A DNA stretch of 64,000 bases from Thiosocius teredinicola. GTDB taxonomy: Bacteria; Pseudomonadota; Gammaproteobacteria; Chromatiales; Chromatiaceae. The DNA lies in the NCBI RefSeq assembly GCF_002009425.1, contig NZ_CP019936.1, positions 1,039,001-1,103,000 on the forward strand, written 5' to 3'. The notes beneath the pieces were generated by a model. That model had not been told where the DNA came from. It did no database searches and was given only the letters and a program-made list of their open reading frames with translations. Shown here piece by piece: positions 23,828 through 32,414 of the stretch (its first letter is position 1; the number at the start of each line of letters is the position of its first letter). A program made the position numbers and the translations under genes.

Positions 23828-24304
23828 TCAACCGCCGCAGCCGCCGATGGTGACTTTGACGCTCTTGCGTGCCGACATCAGTTTGCCGCCAGCTTTTACA
23901 ACAGCGATTACGTCGCCGGTTTTACCCATCTTGATACGGGTAGCGACATCGGGCACCGCACCGGCGCCGAGGTTGAAGGTCGCAACCAGCGGGGTGTTGT
24001 TGCCGTCCGCCAGCAGGGCGATCGACTCAACGCCGCTCATATCGGTAGCAACCGATACAGGAACGACGGCGCCGTTCTCAGCGATGTCGGGGGCTTTGAT
24101 TTTGATCGAGTCGCTGGCGCTGTTCGAGGCGCTGCCCATGGCGGCGCTCAATGCGTCGTCAACGCTCTTTGCTTCGAATGCCGGTTTCGGCCAGGCAGCC
24201 AGTACTGCCTGGGGGGTCAGCAGGCCGGCACCAACGGCCACGCCGACGGTACCCGCAGCCAATGAGCCTTTCAGAAAGACTCGGCGTTTGATATTCGTGG
24301 TCAT
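23828..24304 (-). CDS. soxY: SoxY thiosulfate-binding sulfur carrier
   Basis: The product has 158 residues from the second ATG. A TAGGAG Shine-Dalgarno lies 8 nt before it, while the first in-frame ATG at 24310 is too close. A Tat signal (KRRVFLKGS followed by a hydrophobic stretch) is present. The mature domain ends in the swinging arm KVTIGGCGG, whose Cys carries the sulfur intermediates in the periplasm. Its neighbours are soxX (41 bp upstream) and soxZ. No soxB or soxCD occurs in the window. Confidence 0.95.
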   Translation of the reverse strand: MTTNIKRRVFLKGSLAAGTVGVAVGAGLLTPQAVLAAWPKPAFEAKSVDDALSAAMGSASNSASDSIKIKAPDIAENGAVVPVSVATDMSGVESIALLADGNNTPLVATFNLGAGAVPDVATRIKMGKTGDVIAVVKAGGKLMSARKSVKVTIGGCGG

Positions 24305-24345
24305 CAACATTCTCCTAACGTACGGAATGGTGTTTCAGTCGGGAT

Positions 24346-24717
24346 TTACAGGGTGTAGAGGTAATCGACGACAGCGTCAATCTCGGCTTCGCTCAATGCC
24401 TTGTACTTGCCGAACGGCGGCATCCTCGTGCTCGGGTTGTTGGCCGTAGGATCCCAGATCTGTGCGCGCAGCTTGGCACGGTCGGGGAAGCGCGCCTTCA
24501 TGGCAATCAGGGGCGGGCCGATGTCGCCGGGGCTGACCCCGTCGTCCATCATGTGGCACGCGAGACAGTTACCCTTTTTACGGTCGTAAGCGACCTCTTT
24601 GCCCATCTTGACGGTAGCGGCGTCGGCCGCTGCTGCGGCCATCGGCAACATGCTCGCGCCGGCAACCAGGGCGGCCAGGGAGACGGCCGTTGTCGCGAAT
24701 CTTGCGGTTTTCCGCAT
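24346..24717 (-). CDS. soxX: SoxX cytochrome c subunit
   Basis: The product has 123 residues from the ATG at 24717, chosen because AGGAGGAAAGGCG precedes it. An open frame back to 24822 has no such site and would bury the signal peptide. The signal peptide ends near AAAAADAA. The single heme site is NCLACHMMDDG, with the distal Met in TRMPPFGKYKALS. SoxX accepts electrons from SoxA-catalysed thiosulfate conjugation. It is the first gene of soxXYZA; its promoter should lie in 24718-24939. Confidence 0.93.
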   Translation of the reverse strand: MRKTARFATTAVSLAALVAGASMLPMAAAAADAATVKMGKEVAYDRKKGNCLACHMMDDGVSPGDIGPPLIAMKARFPDRAKLRAQIWDPTANNPSTRMPPFGKYKALSEAEIDAVVDYLYTL

Positions 24718-24939
24718 CGCCTTTCCTCCTATCACTATCTTCATACTGGTGAGAGTTATTCGTTGTAATGTAGTTGTGATGCGTTCCGATCTACATTGCG
24801 ATCGATTGCTCAATCGCCGCACCTGCCGGAATCTATCGTTAACCCATATCAGGGCTGAGGGGCTAGCATAATGGATTGTATTGCTTTAGCAAGCGCCCGA
24901 ACTGCCTAATAATCCCTAAAAAAAAACTGATGGAATAAA

Positions 24940-26457
24940 CTACGGCGTTGCGCTTCGCTTGCGGTCTTCTTCGTCCTGCTCAGCCCTTAACTCTGCCAGT
25001 CTAGATTCGAGTTTCGACGATTCGTAAAAGTTCAGTTCGGGACGTTTGAGTGCAATTTCCAGTTGCAGGATGGCGCTTTCGAGGTCGCCGATCCAATAGT
25101 AGTACTCTGACAGATACTGGTGGCCCAAAGCCTGTTTGTCTTGGTCACCGGCGGCGCGTGCCAACAATTGATAGACACGCGGTTCCTCGTCACGGAAATC
25201 CAGGAAACCCTGTAGTTTTTGCGAGGCATTCGCGGGCTGACCCTGGGCCAGGGCCGTTTCTGCATAGGCGATGTTCAGGGCGTAGCTTCCCGGATGCTTG
25301 TCGATGGCCGCGCTCAGGCGGCGCAGGGCATCGGCGCCCTTGCCGCGCCGTGCATCCACTTCTGAGCGGCTGACGATAAATTCGATGGTATTCGGATGGG
25401 ATCTCATCAGTTCATCGAGCGCGGCCGCCGCGTCGTCGAACTGCTTGGCGCGCAGATGGGCGAGCGCGATCCCGTAGTGCACGGCCGCTTCGCTGCGGTA
25501 GCGGCCGTCCTTGAGCATTGATTCAAATTCCTGAATTGCCTCCTGGGGAGTCGGCATCGCCTGCTGCTGCAGCGTGATCCGCGCAAGGTGATAGCGCAGG
25601 TCGTCGGCCGTCTGTTTATAGGAGTACTGTTCGGCGCGTCCCAGTGCATCGGCGGTACGGTTCGTGGTGACCGGGTGGGTCATCAGGAACTCGGGCAGCT
25701 TGCTGGCATACACCCGGTTGGCCTTACCCATGCGCGAGAAGAAAGACGGCATCGCACGCGGTTCATAGCCGGATTCGGCCAGGATGTCGATGCCGACGCG
25801 GTCGGCCTCTTGCTCGTTGGCGCGCGTGAAGTTGATCTGTTTCTGAATCAAGGCAGCCTGCCCGCCGACGGCCGCGGCCGCCGCGGCATCGCCGCCGACG
25901 GTCGCGCCGAGCACGATCGCGGCGAGCAGGATGGCGGCGCTGGGGATGCTCATCTGGCTGGTCGATTCCCAGGCGCGCAACAGGTGTTGTTGGGTCACGT
26001 GGGCGATTTCGTGTGCCAGCACCGCGGCCAGTTCGCTCTCGGTTTCGGTGGTCAGCAGCAGCCCGGTATAGATACCGATGTAGCCCCCGGGGCCGGCGAA
26101 GGCGTTGATCTGCGGGTCATCAATCAGAAAGAAAGAAAACGGCGTGCCTTTGGCCGAGCTGTTGTTGACCAGCTTCTGGCCGAGCGACTGCACGTAGTCG
26201 GTCAGCAGCGGATCTTCCATGACCTTTTCCGACCGCCTCACCGAGCGCATGAAGGCCTTGCCCAGATCGCGCTCGCGTTTCGGTGTGATCAATGCGCCGG
26301 CCGAATTGCCGAGATCGGGCAGGTCGGTGACATCCGGCGAGCCGATGTTTTCGGGTAGCTCGGTATCGAGCGACCAGGCCGAAGGCAGGGGGGCTGCGAA
26401 GAGCAGAAAGCTCAGGACCAGACGGGACAGCAGGGAGCCGGTTTGCGTATTGTTCAT
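24940..26457 (-). CDS. M48-family periplasmic protease/chaperone with TPR domain (BepA-like)
   Basis: The product has about 505 residues from the ATG at 26457, with TGAGG 7 nt upstream (a TTG at 26466 is the longer alternative). A signal peptide ends near SAWSLDT. The M48 domain has AHEIAHVTQQH near residue 150 (HExxH) and the third ligand in NEQEADRVGIDIL. The C-terminal half is TPR-like helices ending in a charged tail. BepA/YfgC proteins assist outer-membrane protein assembly and degrade stalled LptD or BamA substrates. It stands between soxX and the MoxR/VWA pair, all on the minus strand. Confidence 0.9.
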   Translation of the reverse strand: MNNTQTGSLLSRLVLSFLLFAAPLPSAWSLDTELPENIGSPDVTDLPDLGNSAGALITPKRERDLGKAFMRSVRRSEKVMEDPLLTDYVQSLGQKLVNNSSAKGTPFSFFLIDDPQINAFAGPGGYIGIYTGLLLTTETESELAAVLAHEIAHVTQQHLLRAWESTSQMSIPSAAILLAAIVLGATVGGDAAAAAAVGGQAALIQKQINFTRANEQEADRVGIDILAESGYEPRAMPSFFSRMGKANRVYASKLPEFLMTHPVTTNRTADALGRAEQYSYKQTADDLRYHLARITLQQQAMPTPQEAIQEFESMLKDGRYRSEAAVHYGIALAHLRAKQFDDAAAALDELMRSHPNTIEFIVSRSEVDARRGKGADALRRLSAAIDKHPGSYALNIAYAETALAQGQPANASQKLQGFLDFRDEEPRVYQLLARAAGDQDKQALGHQYLSEYYYWIGDLESAILQLEIALKRPELNFYESSKLESRLAELRAEQDEEDRKRSATP

Positions 26458-26495
26458 GCGCCTCAATCATCGATCGGCGCTTGTGTCGCACCGGA

Positions 26496-27842
26496 TCAGT
26501 TCAGTTGTATCCGTTGACCCCAGGGGACGGTTTCCTTCCCCTTGACCAACCAGATAACGGGATAGTTCGGTTCGTGTTCCGGGAACTGGCCTTGTGCATC
26601 GGTGAAATACACCAGCAGTTCCGGGTGCGAACCCTGTTCATCCAGCCATTTGAACACCGGGCGGAAATCGGTGCCACCGCCACCGGCAATTTGCGTCGGG
26701 CAGGTGAACTCTTCCCAGGGTTCGAATATCCACGGTGAACCCTCAGCCAGATTGGTGTCGCAGGCCAGCAGCGTCACCCTGGCGCGCATCTGCCCTTTGA
26801 GCGCCGAGACTTCCGACAAAAACTCGTCCATCTCGTTGCCGCGGATCGAGCCACTGGTATCGATGGCGACCACGATCTCGACCTGCGAGCTCTTCAGCGA
26901 CGGCAGAATCGCATCGCCTTCGCGTCGCGACGGCCGCATGTAACTGAAGTCGTCGCGCGCCATCGCCGTCATGTAGCGCGCCAGCAGCATGCGCCACGGC
27001 AACTGTGGTTGCAGCAGATGATCGACCAGGCGCGCCATGGTACCGCCCATCTTGCCGGCCTGCATCGCCTGCTGGGCTGCGCCGGCGAGACGTTGCTGCC
27101 ACTGCACCTCGAGTGTCTGGCGCTCTTCGTTGCTCAGCGGTGGGGGTGTGGGCTCGCCGCGGCCGCTCTCATCGCCGTCGCGTTGCTGTTGATCGGTCTG
27201 CTGATTGTCGGCCTCGAGCGGCTTGGCGCCCTGGCCTTGGCGTTGCTCGCTCTTCTGATCGAGCGGTGTCTCGCCACCACTGTCGCGGTCGTCCTCACGC
27301 TGGCTGTTGTCGCCGCCTTTTCCTGAACTCTGTTGTTCTTTCTCCGGCTTGTCGGGCGCCTTGCCCTGCTGGCCGCCGCCGGACTGGTTGTCCTGGTCGA
27401 ACAGGTGCTGGTCGACGGTTTCGGTCTGGTCGTTCTCGTCGATCAGCGGATAGATCTCTTCGGCGGTCATGCCGAGATACTGCGGCATCACGTTGCAGTT
27501 GGGCGGCGGCGTCAGGCCGTCGTCGAGCAGCAGCGGATTGATCGCGTAGTCGCAGGCCAGATCCCAGCGGTGCTGGATGCGGTGTTGGCGGCGGGCAAAA
27601 TGCGACAAGGCGCAGTGCAGCGCCTCATGGGCCAGCATGAACTGGGTCTGCGACATCGACAGCGAGTCGATGTATTCGGGGTTGTAGTAGAACTTGCGCG
27701 CATCGGTGGCGGTCGTCGCACACCAGTTCGGATCGGCCGCGGCCATCGGCAGGCGCAGCACCAAGGCGCCGAGAAAGGGTTTGTCGAGAATCAGCTTGGC
27801 GCGTGCTGCGGTCAGCTTGGTCTCGATCGCGTCGATGTCCAT
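26496..27842 (-). CDS. VWA-like metallopeptidase-type protein (MoxR partner)
   Basis: The product has 448 residues from the ATG at 27842. A longer open frame to 28523 only overlaps the upstream ATPase gene out of frame. The N-terminal domain has FMLAHEALHCALSHFARR near residue 70, an HExxH-type motif. A low-complexity Gln/Asp/Glu linker runs over about residues 165-245. The C-terminal VWA-like domain has VVAIDTSGSIRGNEMDEF and GGGGTDFRPVF. This is the architecture of DUF2201/VWA-like proteins co-encoded with MoxR ATPases. The ATPase gene ends 17 bp upstream. The substrate is unknown; metal insertion or complex assembly is typical for such pairs. Confidence 0.87.
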   Translation of the reverse strand: MDIDAIETKLTAARAKLILDKPFLGALVLRLPMAAADPNWCATTATDARKFYYNPEYIDSLSMSQTQFMLAHEALHCALSHFARRQHRIQHRWDLACDYAINPLLLDDGLTPPPNCNVMPQYLGMTAEEIYPLIDENDQTETVDQHLFDQDNQSGGGQQGKAPDKPEKEQQSSGKGGDNSQREDDRDSGGETPLDQKSEQRQGQGAKPLEADNQQTDQQQRDGDESGRGEPTPPPLSNEERQTLEVQWQQRLAGAAQQAMQAGKMGGTMARLVDHLLQPQLPWRMLLARYMTAMARDDFSYMRPSRREGDAILPSLKSSQVEIVVAIDTSGSIRGNEMDEFLSEVSALKGQMRARVTLLACDTNLAEGSPWIFEPWEEFTCPTQIAGGGGTDFRPVFKWLDEQGSHPELLVYFTDAQGQFPEHEPNYPVIWLVKGKETVPWGQRIQLN

Positions 27843-27859
27843 CTGCGCGTGCGGGCTGC

Positions 27860-28903
27860 TCACTCGTACAGCATCACGTCGGCGATTGCGTTGGCCCAGG
27901 TGGCGAACTCCGGCACCTGGAACAGGCTCTCGCCGATCGCCCGGTGCAGGTCCGAAACCAGCATGACGCCCATCTCGCGCTGCGGGAAGCTGCCCGCATA
28001 GCGCAGGATGTTGCCGGTGGTCGTCAGCGCCTGGTCGCTGCCCTGGGCGCGGATCGCGCGGCCGACGAGCGCGGCGGCGACGGCATACTGCAGATCGATC
28101 TCGTCGGGCATCGGTACCTCTTTGCCGGCCACGATATCGTCGAGGTCGGGCATCTTGTCGAGGCTGTTGACGAACGCGGTCAGCTCGATGCCGGCGGCCG
28201 GGCCGACACAGGCCTGCAGTGCGCCCTGCAGCAGTTCGGTGCTGTCGCCGAATTTTTGCAGGCTGCGATGGGCGAATTCCCACGAGCGCGGCGACGGAAA
28301 GGCCACCGGGTTGTGCGCCGGGTCGAAATCGAACAGCAGCTCGGGGCGGAAGCGCAGGAACGCGATCACCCGTTCGTCGATGCGGTGCTGGTAGGCCCAG
28401 GCGACCCAGTCGTCGAGGTGGGTGTCGACGTCGAAATGCGAGAAGCGGTTGGCCAGCGGGGCAGGCATCGTGTAGGTGACCCCGCGGTCGCCCTGGCGGT
28501 TGCCGGCGGCAAAAATGGCCCACCCCTCAGGCACCTCGTACTCACCGAGTCGGCGATCGAGTATCAACTGATAGGCCGCGGCCGACACGCTCGGCGGCGC
28601 CGAGGTGATCTCGTCGAGAAACAGGATGCCGTGCTCTCCGTGGCGCTCGCGGTCGGGCAGGATCGCGGGCGCGGCCCATTCGACGAAATCGCCCTTGCGA
28701 AACGGGATACCGCGCAGGTCGCTGGGCTCCATCTGCGACAACCGGATGTCGATCACCGGGGCTGCATGGCGTGCGCCGGTCTGGCGGATCATGTCGGATT
28801 TGCCGACGCCGGGTGGTCCCCAGAGCATGACCGGGGTGTGGTGTCCCTCGCGGGTACTGGTGAATTCTCGGTCGAGGACGGTTAGCAACTGCGCCGGACG
28901 CAT
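27860..28903 (-). CDS. MoxR-family AAA+ ATPase
   Basis: The product has about 347 residues from the ATG at 28903 with AAGGAG 5-6 nt upstream (a GTG at 28909 overlaps that site). Walker A is LWGPPGVGKSDMIRQ and Walker B is GILFLDEITSAPP. Sensor 1 lies in WAIFAAGNRQGDRG, and the arginine region in PAPLANRFSHF. MoxR ATPases act as chaperones that remodel partners together with a VWA-domain protein, which is encoded directly downstream. It probably forms a two-gene operon. Confidence 0.92.
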   Translation of the reverse strand: MRPAQLLTVLDREFTSTREGHHTPVMLWGPPGVGKSDMIRQTGARHAAPVIDIRLSQMEPSDLRGIPFRKGDFVEWAAPAILPDRERHGEHGILFLDEITSAPPSVSAAAYQLILDRRLGEYEVPEGWAIFAAGNRQGDRGVTYTMPAPLANRFSHFDVDTHLDDWVAWAYQHRIDERVIAFLRFRPELLFDFDPAHNPVAFPSPRSWEFAHRSLQKFGDSTELLQGALQACVGPAAGIELTAFVNSLDKMPDLDDIVAGKEVPMPDEIDLQYAVAAALVGRAIRAQGSDQALTTTGNILRYAGSFPQREMGVMLVSDLHRAIGESLFQVPEFATWANAIADVMLYE

Positions 28904-29215
28904 TCTCACTCCTTACGCTAAAGCAGGGCGCAAGCATGAAAACGCGAGGCGGCGAGGTCAACCCCCGCCCCCCTGGGGATTCGTCGTTTCCGGCCATCCC
29001 CCGGCAAAGCCAATACTCAGGATCAAAAAGTGACTTGTCAGCCTTTAGAAAAGCAGAGTATTCTAATGCCCCTTTTAGAAGCCGCCGTGCCGGAAAATAT
29101 AACCCGGCAGCAGCCTGTTCCCCGGGCAGATGCCTTAAGGACTAGAAGCCCACGGGTATTGAAAAAGGGACAGGCCTACGAGGGGCAAGAAGTTGGCAAA
29201 TTTCGGAGACCGGAC
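28904..29215. other. Divergent promoter region, moxR / small protein
   Basis: The 312-bp gap holds the candidate promoter at 29035-29064 and the leader of the 65-residue protein gene. An open frame extending the small protein back to 29030 is probably an artefact because it starts inside that promoter. Nothing else was recognised. Confidence 0.5.
29035..29064 (+). promoter_or_regulatory. Candidate sigma70 promoter for the 65-residue protein gene
   Basis: TTGTCA, an 18-nt spacer, then TATTCT. The -10 region lies in AGAGTATTCTAA (29055-29066), a 12-mer also present on the minus strand in the palindrome upstream of dsrA (54153-54168). Confidence 0.45.
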
Positions 29216-29413
29216 ATGAACCAGTTCTACTACGACGCCGTTACCAAGATGGAAGAAATGGGTGTCGACGAAGAGTACATCCAGGGTTGGCAGGCAGGTT
29301 TCCTGCAGAACCCGCAGCGTGAAGAACAGCGTGTGACCGAGGCTTACGAGGCTGGTTACGGCGACGGTGAAGAAAAAAGCACCGACAATTTTGGTAACTG
29401 GGTTAAGAGCTGA
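29216..29413 (+). CDS. Small acidic conserved hypothetical protein
   Basis: The product has 65 residues from the ATG at 29216, with GGAG 9 nt upstream. It reads MNQFYYDAVTKMEEMGVDEE and contains two G-aromatic repeats, GWQAGFL and AYEAGYGDG, and an ending NFGNWVKS. The repeated (W/Y)xAG(F/Y) pattern recalls ribosome-modulation-factor-like miniproteins, but the charge is acidic rather than basic. That makes ribosome binding doubtful. It has its own candidate promoter and a strong terminator directly after, so it is a well-expressed single-gene unit. The function is unknown. Confidence 0.75.
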   Translation: MNQFYYDAVTKMEEMGVDEEYIQGWQAGFLQNPQREEQRVTEAYEAGYGDGEEKSTDNFGNWVKS

Positions 29414-29434
29414 TCGCTTTTCCGGTAATCAATG

Positions 29435-29463
29435 AAAAAAGGCGGGTGATCCCCGCCTTTTTT
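29435..29463. terminator. Intrinsic terminator
   Basis: AAAAAAGGCGGG-TGATC-CCCGCCTTTTTT: a strong symmetrical stem flanked by A and T runs. It lies 21 bp after the 65-residue protein gene and 34 bp beyond the stop of the convergent gene at 29497, so it can serve both. Confidence 0.85.
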
Positions 29464-29496
29464 CTTGCCTGACTGTTTCGCACCACATCGGTGCGT

Positions 29497-30057
29497 TCAT
29501 TCAAACAGGTTTGACACGGCCCGCTTGATCTCGCGGTCGATATCCACGCCGTCCTTGTCCATCACCTGGTCGATCACCCAGCGGTTTTCCTGCGACTCAC
29601 CCATGATCTGCTGGATCTCGTAGCCGAGGTGGCGCATGAACGGGTAGGAGGGACCGTCGTCGGTGTAATTGAACTCGGCGTATTCCGCGCCGCGTTGGTT
29701 CATGCGGGCGATGAAGGGTCCGACATAGTCGCCCGGGCCGAAGATGTCCATGCTGTTGTCGTTCAGGTGCCCTGCCTGGTGCTTGGCCACGGTGATGACC
29801 AGTTTCTGCCGGTCGTCATCGCTCAGCTGCAGGCGGGTGGCCGCCAGCCGGTCGACAATCTGCAACTGAAAGATCAGGTACTCCTGGATCACCGCGAACC
29901 GCTGCTCGTCGGTTTCGTAGACATAATCCTCGCCGTGCAGATTGATCGCCTTGTCTTTGGCGATGCGCCAGCTGATGAAGGCCAGCGCGCCGGCGATCTC
30001 TTCGAGTGAGCGCTCGGCATCGTCGTCATGCCAGCGACTTTTGATTCTCAACGCCAC
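29497..30057 (-). CDS. Conserved hypothetical protein
   Basis: The product has 186 residues from the GTG at 30057, chosen because AGGAG lies 9 nt upstream. The open frame extends to 30147 without a ribosome site. It is soluble and acidic, with predicted helices. Notable stretches are ALRIKSRWHDDDAERSLEEI, INLHGEDYVYETDEQR and the C-terminal DKDGVDIDREIKRAVSNLFE. There are no known catalytic motifs. It is divergent from the gene at 30165. I do not recognise a family with an assigned role. Confidence 0.72.
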   Translation of the reverse strand: MALRIKSRWHDDDAERSLEEIAGALAFISWRIAKDKAINLHGEDYVYETDEQRFAVIQEYLIFQLQIVDRLAATRLQLSDDDRQKLVITVAKHQAGHLNDNSMDIFGPGDYVGPFIARMNQRGAEYAEFNYTDDGPSYPFMRHLGYEIQQIMGESQENRWVIDQVMDKDGVDIDREIKRAVSNLFE

Positions 30058-30164
30058 AACCCAATTCTCCTGCCATGTTGTGCGGTTTTGGCGATTGGCT
30101 CGCCCGCAATAGTCGAGTATTTTACTTGGAAATGCCGTTTCGGCCACCGTTGTCAGGAGGACGC

Positions 30165-31199
30165 ATGCAAGCCTTCATCGAGTCCGTACAACGCAACTGC
30201 GACATCGCCGACGCCCGTCATGGCGCAGACTATGGCATGTGCACCTACCTGCTGAAGATGCGCGAGCTGTATCGCTGGGAACACGGCCTGCCGCTCGGTG
30301 CACCGCTCGGCAAGGACGCCGTAGGCGATTGGCTGACCGAACGTGAGGCTCATCTCGAAGGTCTCGAAGAGGCCGATTTCGCCGACATGGTCATCGATGG
30401 CGAAGCGATCGACCCGTTCGACGCCGAAGCGGTCAATCGGGCGATCGATGGTCAGGGCCTCGTCTACAGCGCGGGCCTGGTCTACGGGGCGCGTCCGCAG
30501 TTCTTTCTGGCCGAACTCGAAGGCGAGCAGCGTGCCGACAATGGCTTCGTGCTGCGCGTCAGCGGACGCGAGTTGGCGCGCTGCCTCAATGCCCCGCCGG
30601 CGATGACGCGCGGCTCGACGATTTTTCTGCGACGCGAAGCGTTGCGCCGCTACCTATGGGAACGCTATGAATCCTGGCTGTGGAGCCGGCCGAACAATGC
30701 GATGGCCAAAGTCGCTGCGTTTTATCCGTTCGAGACGGCGTTGGAACATGCGCTGGATGCGATGACATCAGCCGAGATGGCGGTGGTTGCGGCACATGAA
30801 CGCGGCGAGTACCAGGCCGGCCTGTGGCTCGGTGACGAGTGGGACAGCATGCTGCTCGAGCTGAGCCTGACACCCGCCGAACTGATGGCGCGCGCCGTGC
30901 GCGATCACCTGGCCGACTGCACACAGACCTTGCCGTTGCTGCTTGAAAGCGGGCGCGAAGCCTCGTTGCATTTCTTCATCGCCAATCTCGGCGCGATGCG
31001 CAAGCAGCTGTTCCCGTCGCTGGTTGAAGCCTACCGTCGGTGGGATGAAAGCGGCAATAAACAGCCGCTGGCGGATCTGGTAGCACGCGGCGTCGATCAT
31101 TGGAGTCAGTTGGCCGAGCAGATGGTGCAGTTGTACCGGCGCGATCCGCAGCAAGTCGCCGGCGCTGTCGCTGAGGCCATCGAACAAGCCTACCTGTGA
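30165..31199 (+). CDS. Conserved hypothetical protein (possibly the Sfum_1244 family)
   Basis: The product has 344 residues from the ATG at 30165, with CAGGAGG 5 nt upstream. The N-terminus MQAFIESVQRNCDIADARHG followed by CTYLLKMRELYRWEHGLPLG resembles a family I recall as Sfum_1244. That family occurs in sulfur-metabolising and other proteobacteria, but the identification is from memory and untested. It is soluble, mostly helical, and lacks known catalytic motifs. Later segments include GSTIFLRREALRRYLWERYE and AFYPFE. It is not in an obvious operon. Confidence 0.72.
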   Translation: MQAFIESVQRNCDIADARHGADYGMCTYLLKMRELYRWEHGLPLGAPLGKDAVGDWLTEREAHLEGLEEADFADMVIDGEAIDPFDAEAVNRAIDGQGLVYSAGLVYGARPQFFLAELEGEQRADNGFVLRVSGRELARCLNAPPAMTRGSTIFLRREALRRYLWERYESWLWSRPNNAMAKVAAFYPFETALEHALDAMTSAEMAVVAAHERGEYQAGLWLGDEWDSMLLELSLTPAELMARAVRDHLADCTQTLPLLLESGREASLHFFIANLGAMRKQLFPSLVEAYRRWDESGNKQPLADLVARGVDHWSQLAEQMVQLYRRDPQQVAGAVAEAIEQAYL

Positions 31200-31287
31200 G
31201 TTTGCGGCGCCCGGCGCCGTTTTGCGTCACTGATCGGCAAGTCGGATAATCAAGGTTCAACGCCTTCAACCGCAGTCTTAATCCGCT

Positions 31288-31908
31288 ATGTCCAGCAACC
31301 CCTTTCCGATCGAGCGTACGGTCAAGCCGCTCGCCACTTTCCGCGAGGTCCAACCCGGCAGTTTCATCTTCGAGCGGCCGAACACGATCCCGGCGGATTG
31401 GTGTGAAGAGATGATCCGGCGCTTCGAGGCCAATCCCGAACAGCAGAATGCCGGGCGCATCGGCCAGACACAGGGTCTGGACACCGAGATCAAGCGCACG
31501 ATGGATCTGGTGGTTAGCGGACGTGAGGAATGGAAGGATATCGACCAGGTGTTCTTCCGTTGCGTCGGCGCGGCCCTGGCCGAGCTGCGCGAGACCTTTC
31601 CGTTTTTCAAAGGTCCGTTCAAAGACATGGGTTACCAGATTCAGCGCTATCTGCCCGGAGAGTTTTATCACTGGCATATCGATGGCGGCAGCCACGAGTT
31701 CAGTCAGCGCCAGCTGGTGGTGATCTGGTATCTCAACGACGTGCCCGGTCCGGGCGGCGAGACCGAGTTTCTGTACCAGGACGTCAAGGTAAAACCGGAG
31801 CAGGGCAAGATGTTGGTGTTTCCGCCGTTCTGGACGCACGAGCACCGCGCCGCCGAGCTGCACGCCGGGGTCAAGTACATCGCGACCACCTGGGTGGTGT
31901 TCCGCTGA
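31288..31908 (+). CDS. 2-oxoglutarate/Fe(II) oxygenase-like protein (2OG-FeII_Oxy_3)
   Basis: The product has 206 residues with the double-stranded beta-helix metal site. HWHIDGG near residue 131 gives the HxD pair, THEHRA near residue 185 gives the distal His, and KYIATTWVVF carries the co-substrate-binding region in the prolyl-hydroxylase-like order. PGGETEFLYQD matches the core GGxTxF motif. It probably hydroxylates a protein or small molecule in the cytoplasm; the substrate is unknown. The degenerate receiver-like protein starts 1 bp after its stop, so the two are co-translated. Confidence 0.85.
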   Translation: MSSNPFPIERTVKPLATFREVQPGSFIFERPNTIPADWCEEMIRRFEANPEQQNAGRIGQTQGLDTEIKRTMDLVVSGREEWKDIDQVFFRCVGAALAELRETFPFFKGPFKDMGYQIQRYLPGEFYHWHIDGGSHEFSQRQLVVIWYLNDVPGPGGETEFLYQDVKVKPEQGKMLVFPPFWTHEHRAAELHAGVKYIATTWVVFR

Positions 31909-31909
31909 C

Positions 31910-32287
31910 ATGCCGTCGCTGTTGTCAATCATCGAGTTGGGCGGCTATCCCAACCTGATGCCGCTTTACCAGCGGCTGGGATTCGATGTCGAGGTGGTCA
32001 ATTCGCAGCGCAAGGCGCGCAGCCTGTTGAAGAAGGCCATGCCGGACGTGATCGTCGCCGAGTACATCTTTCAGTCGGACTTTCGCGACCGTACGTCCAA
32101 CCTCGAAACCCTGATGGCGATCCTGCAACTCCATCCCGAGGTCAAGGTGATCGTCTTCTACCTGCCCGAACAGCGCGAGAAACTGGCGCTGCTGGAATCG
32201 CGTTTTCCGATCTTCGCCAAGGTCGACTTTCCGGTCACGCTGGAGAAGGTCGAAAGCGCACTCAACGCGGCGCTGACCGCCGTGTAG
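31910..32287 (+). CDS. Degenerate receiver-like protein
   Basis: The product has 125 residues with an alternating beta/alpha layout like a CheY fold. The phospho-acceptor position appears as Glu or is displaced (PDVIVAEYIF). The usual Lys-Pro loop reads FAKVDFPVT. No DNA-binding domain is attached. This suggests a non-phosphorylated (pseudo-) receiver. It follows the 2OG oxygenase gene by 1 bp, so a shared role is likely. The fold is inferred from pattern only. Confidence 0.65.
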   Translation: MPSLLSIIELGGYPNLMPLYQRLGFDVEVVNSQRKARSLLKKAMPDVIVAEYIFQSDFRDRTSNLETLMAILQLHPEVKVIVFYLPEQREKLALLESRFPIFAKVDFPVTLEKVESALNAALTAV

Positions 32288-32414
32288 CCGGTCGTCGCCG
32301 TCGCAGCACGCCAAGCGATTGTGTCTAAACATTTATTTCATTCAAACGTCACCTAGGTGACATCCGCGCCATCGACACTGCGCCCGTCGACAACCAAACG
32401 ACAGGTGACTATCG

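Noticed and set aside
27843-28523. In-frame N-terminal extension of the VWA-like protein
   Set aside because: It overlaps the MoxR gene antisense-free but out of frame, is Arg/Pro-rich like a shadow frame, and the ATG at 27842 follows the MoxR stop by 17 bp.
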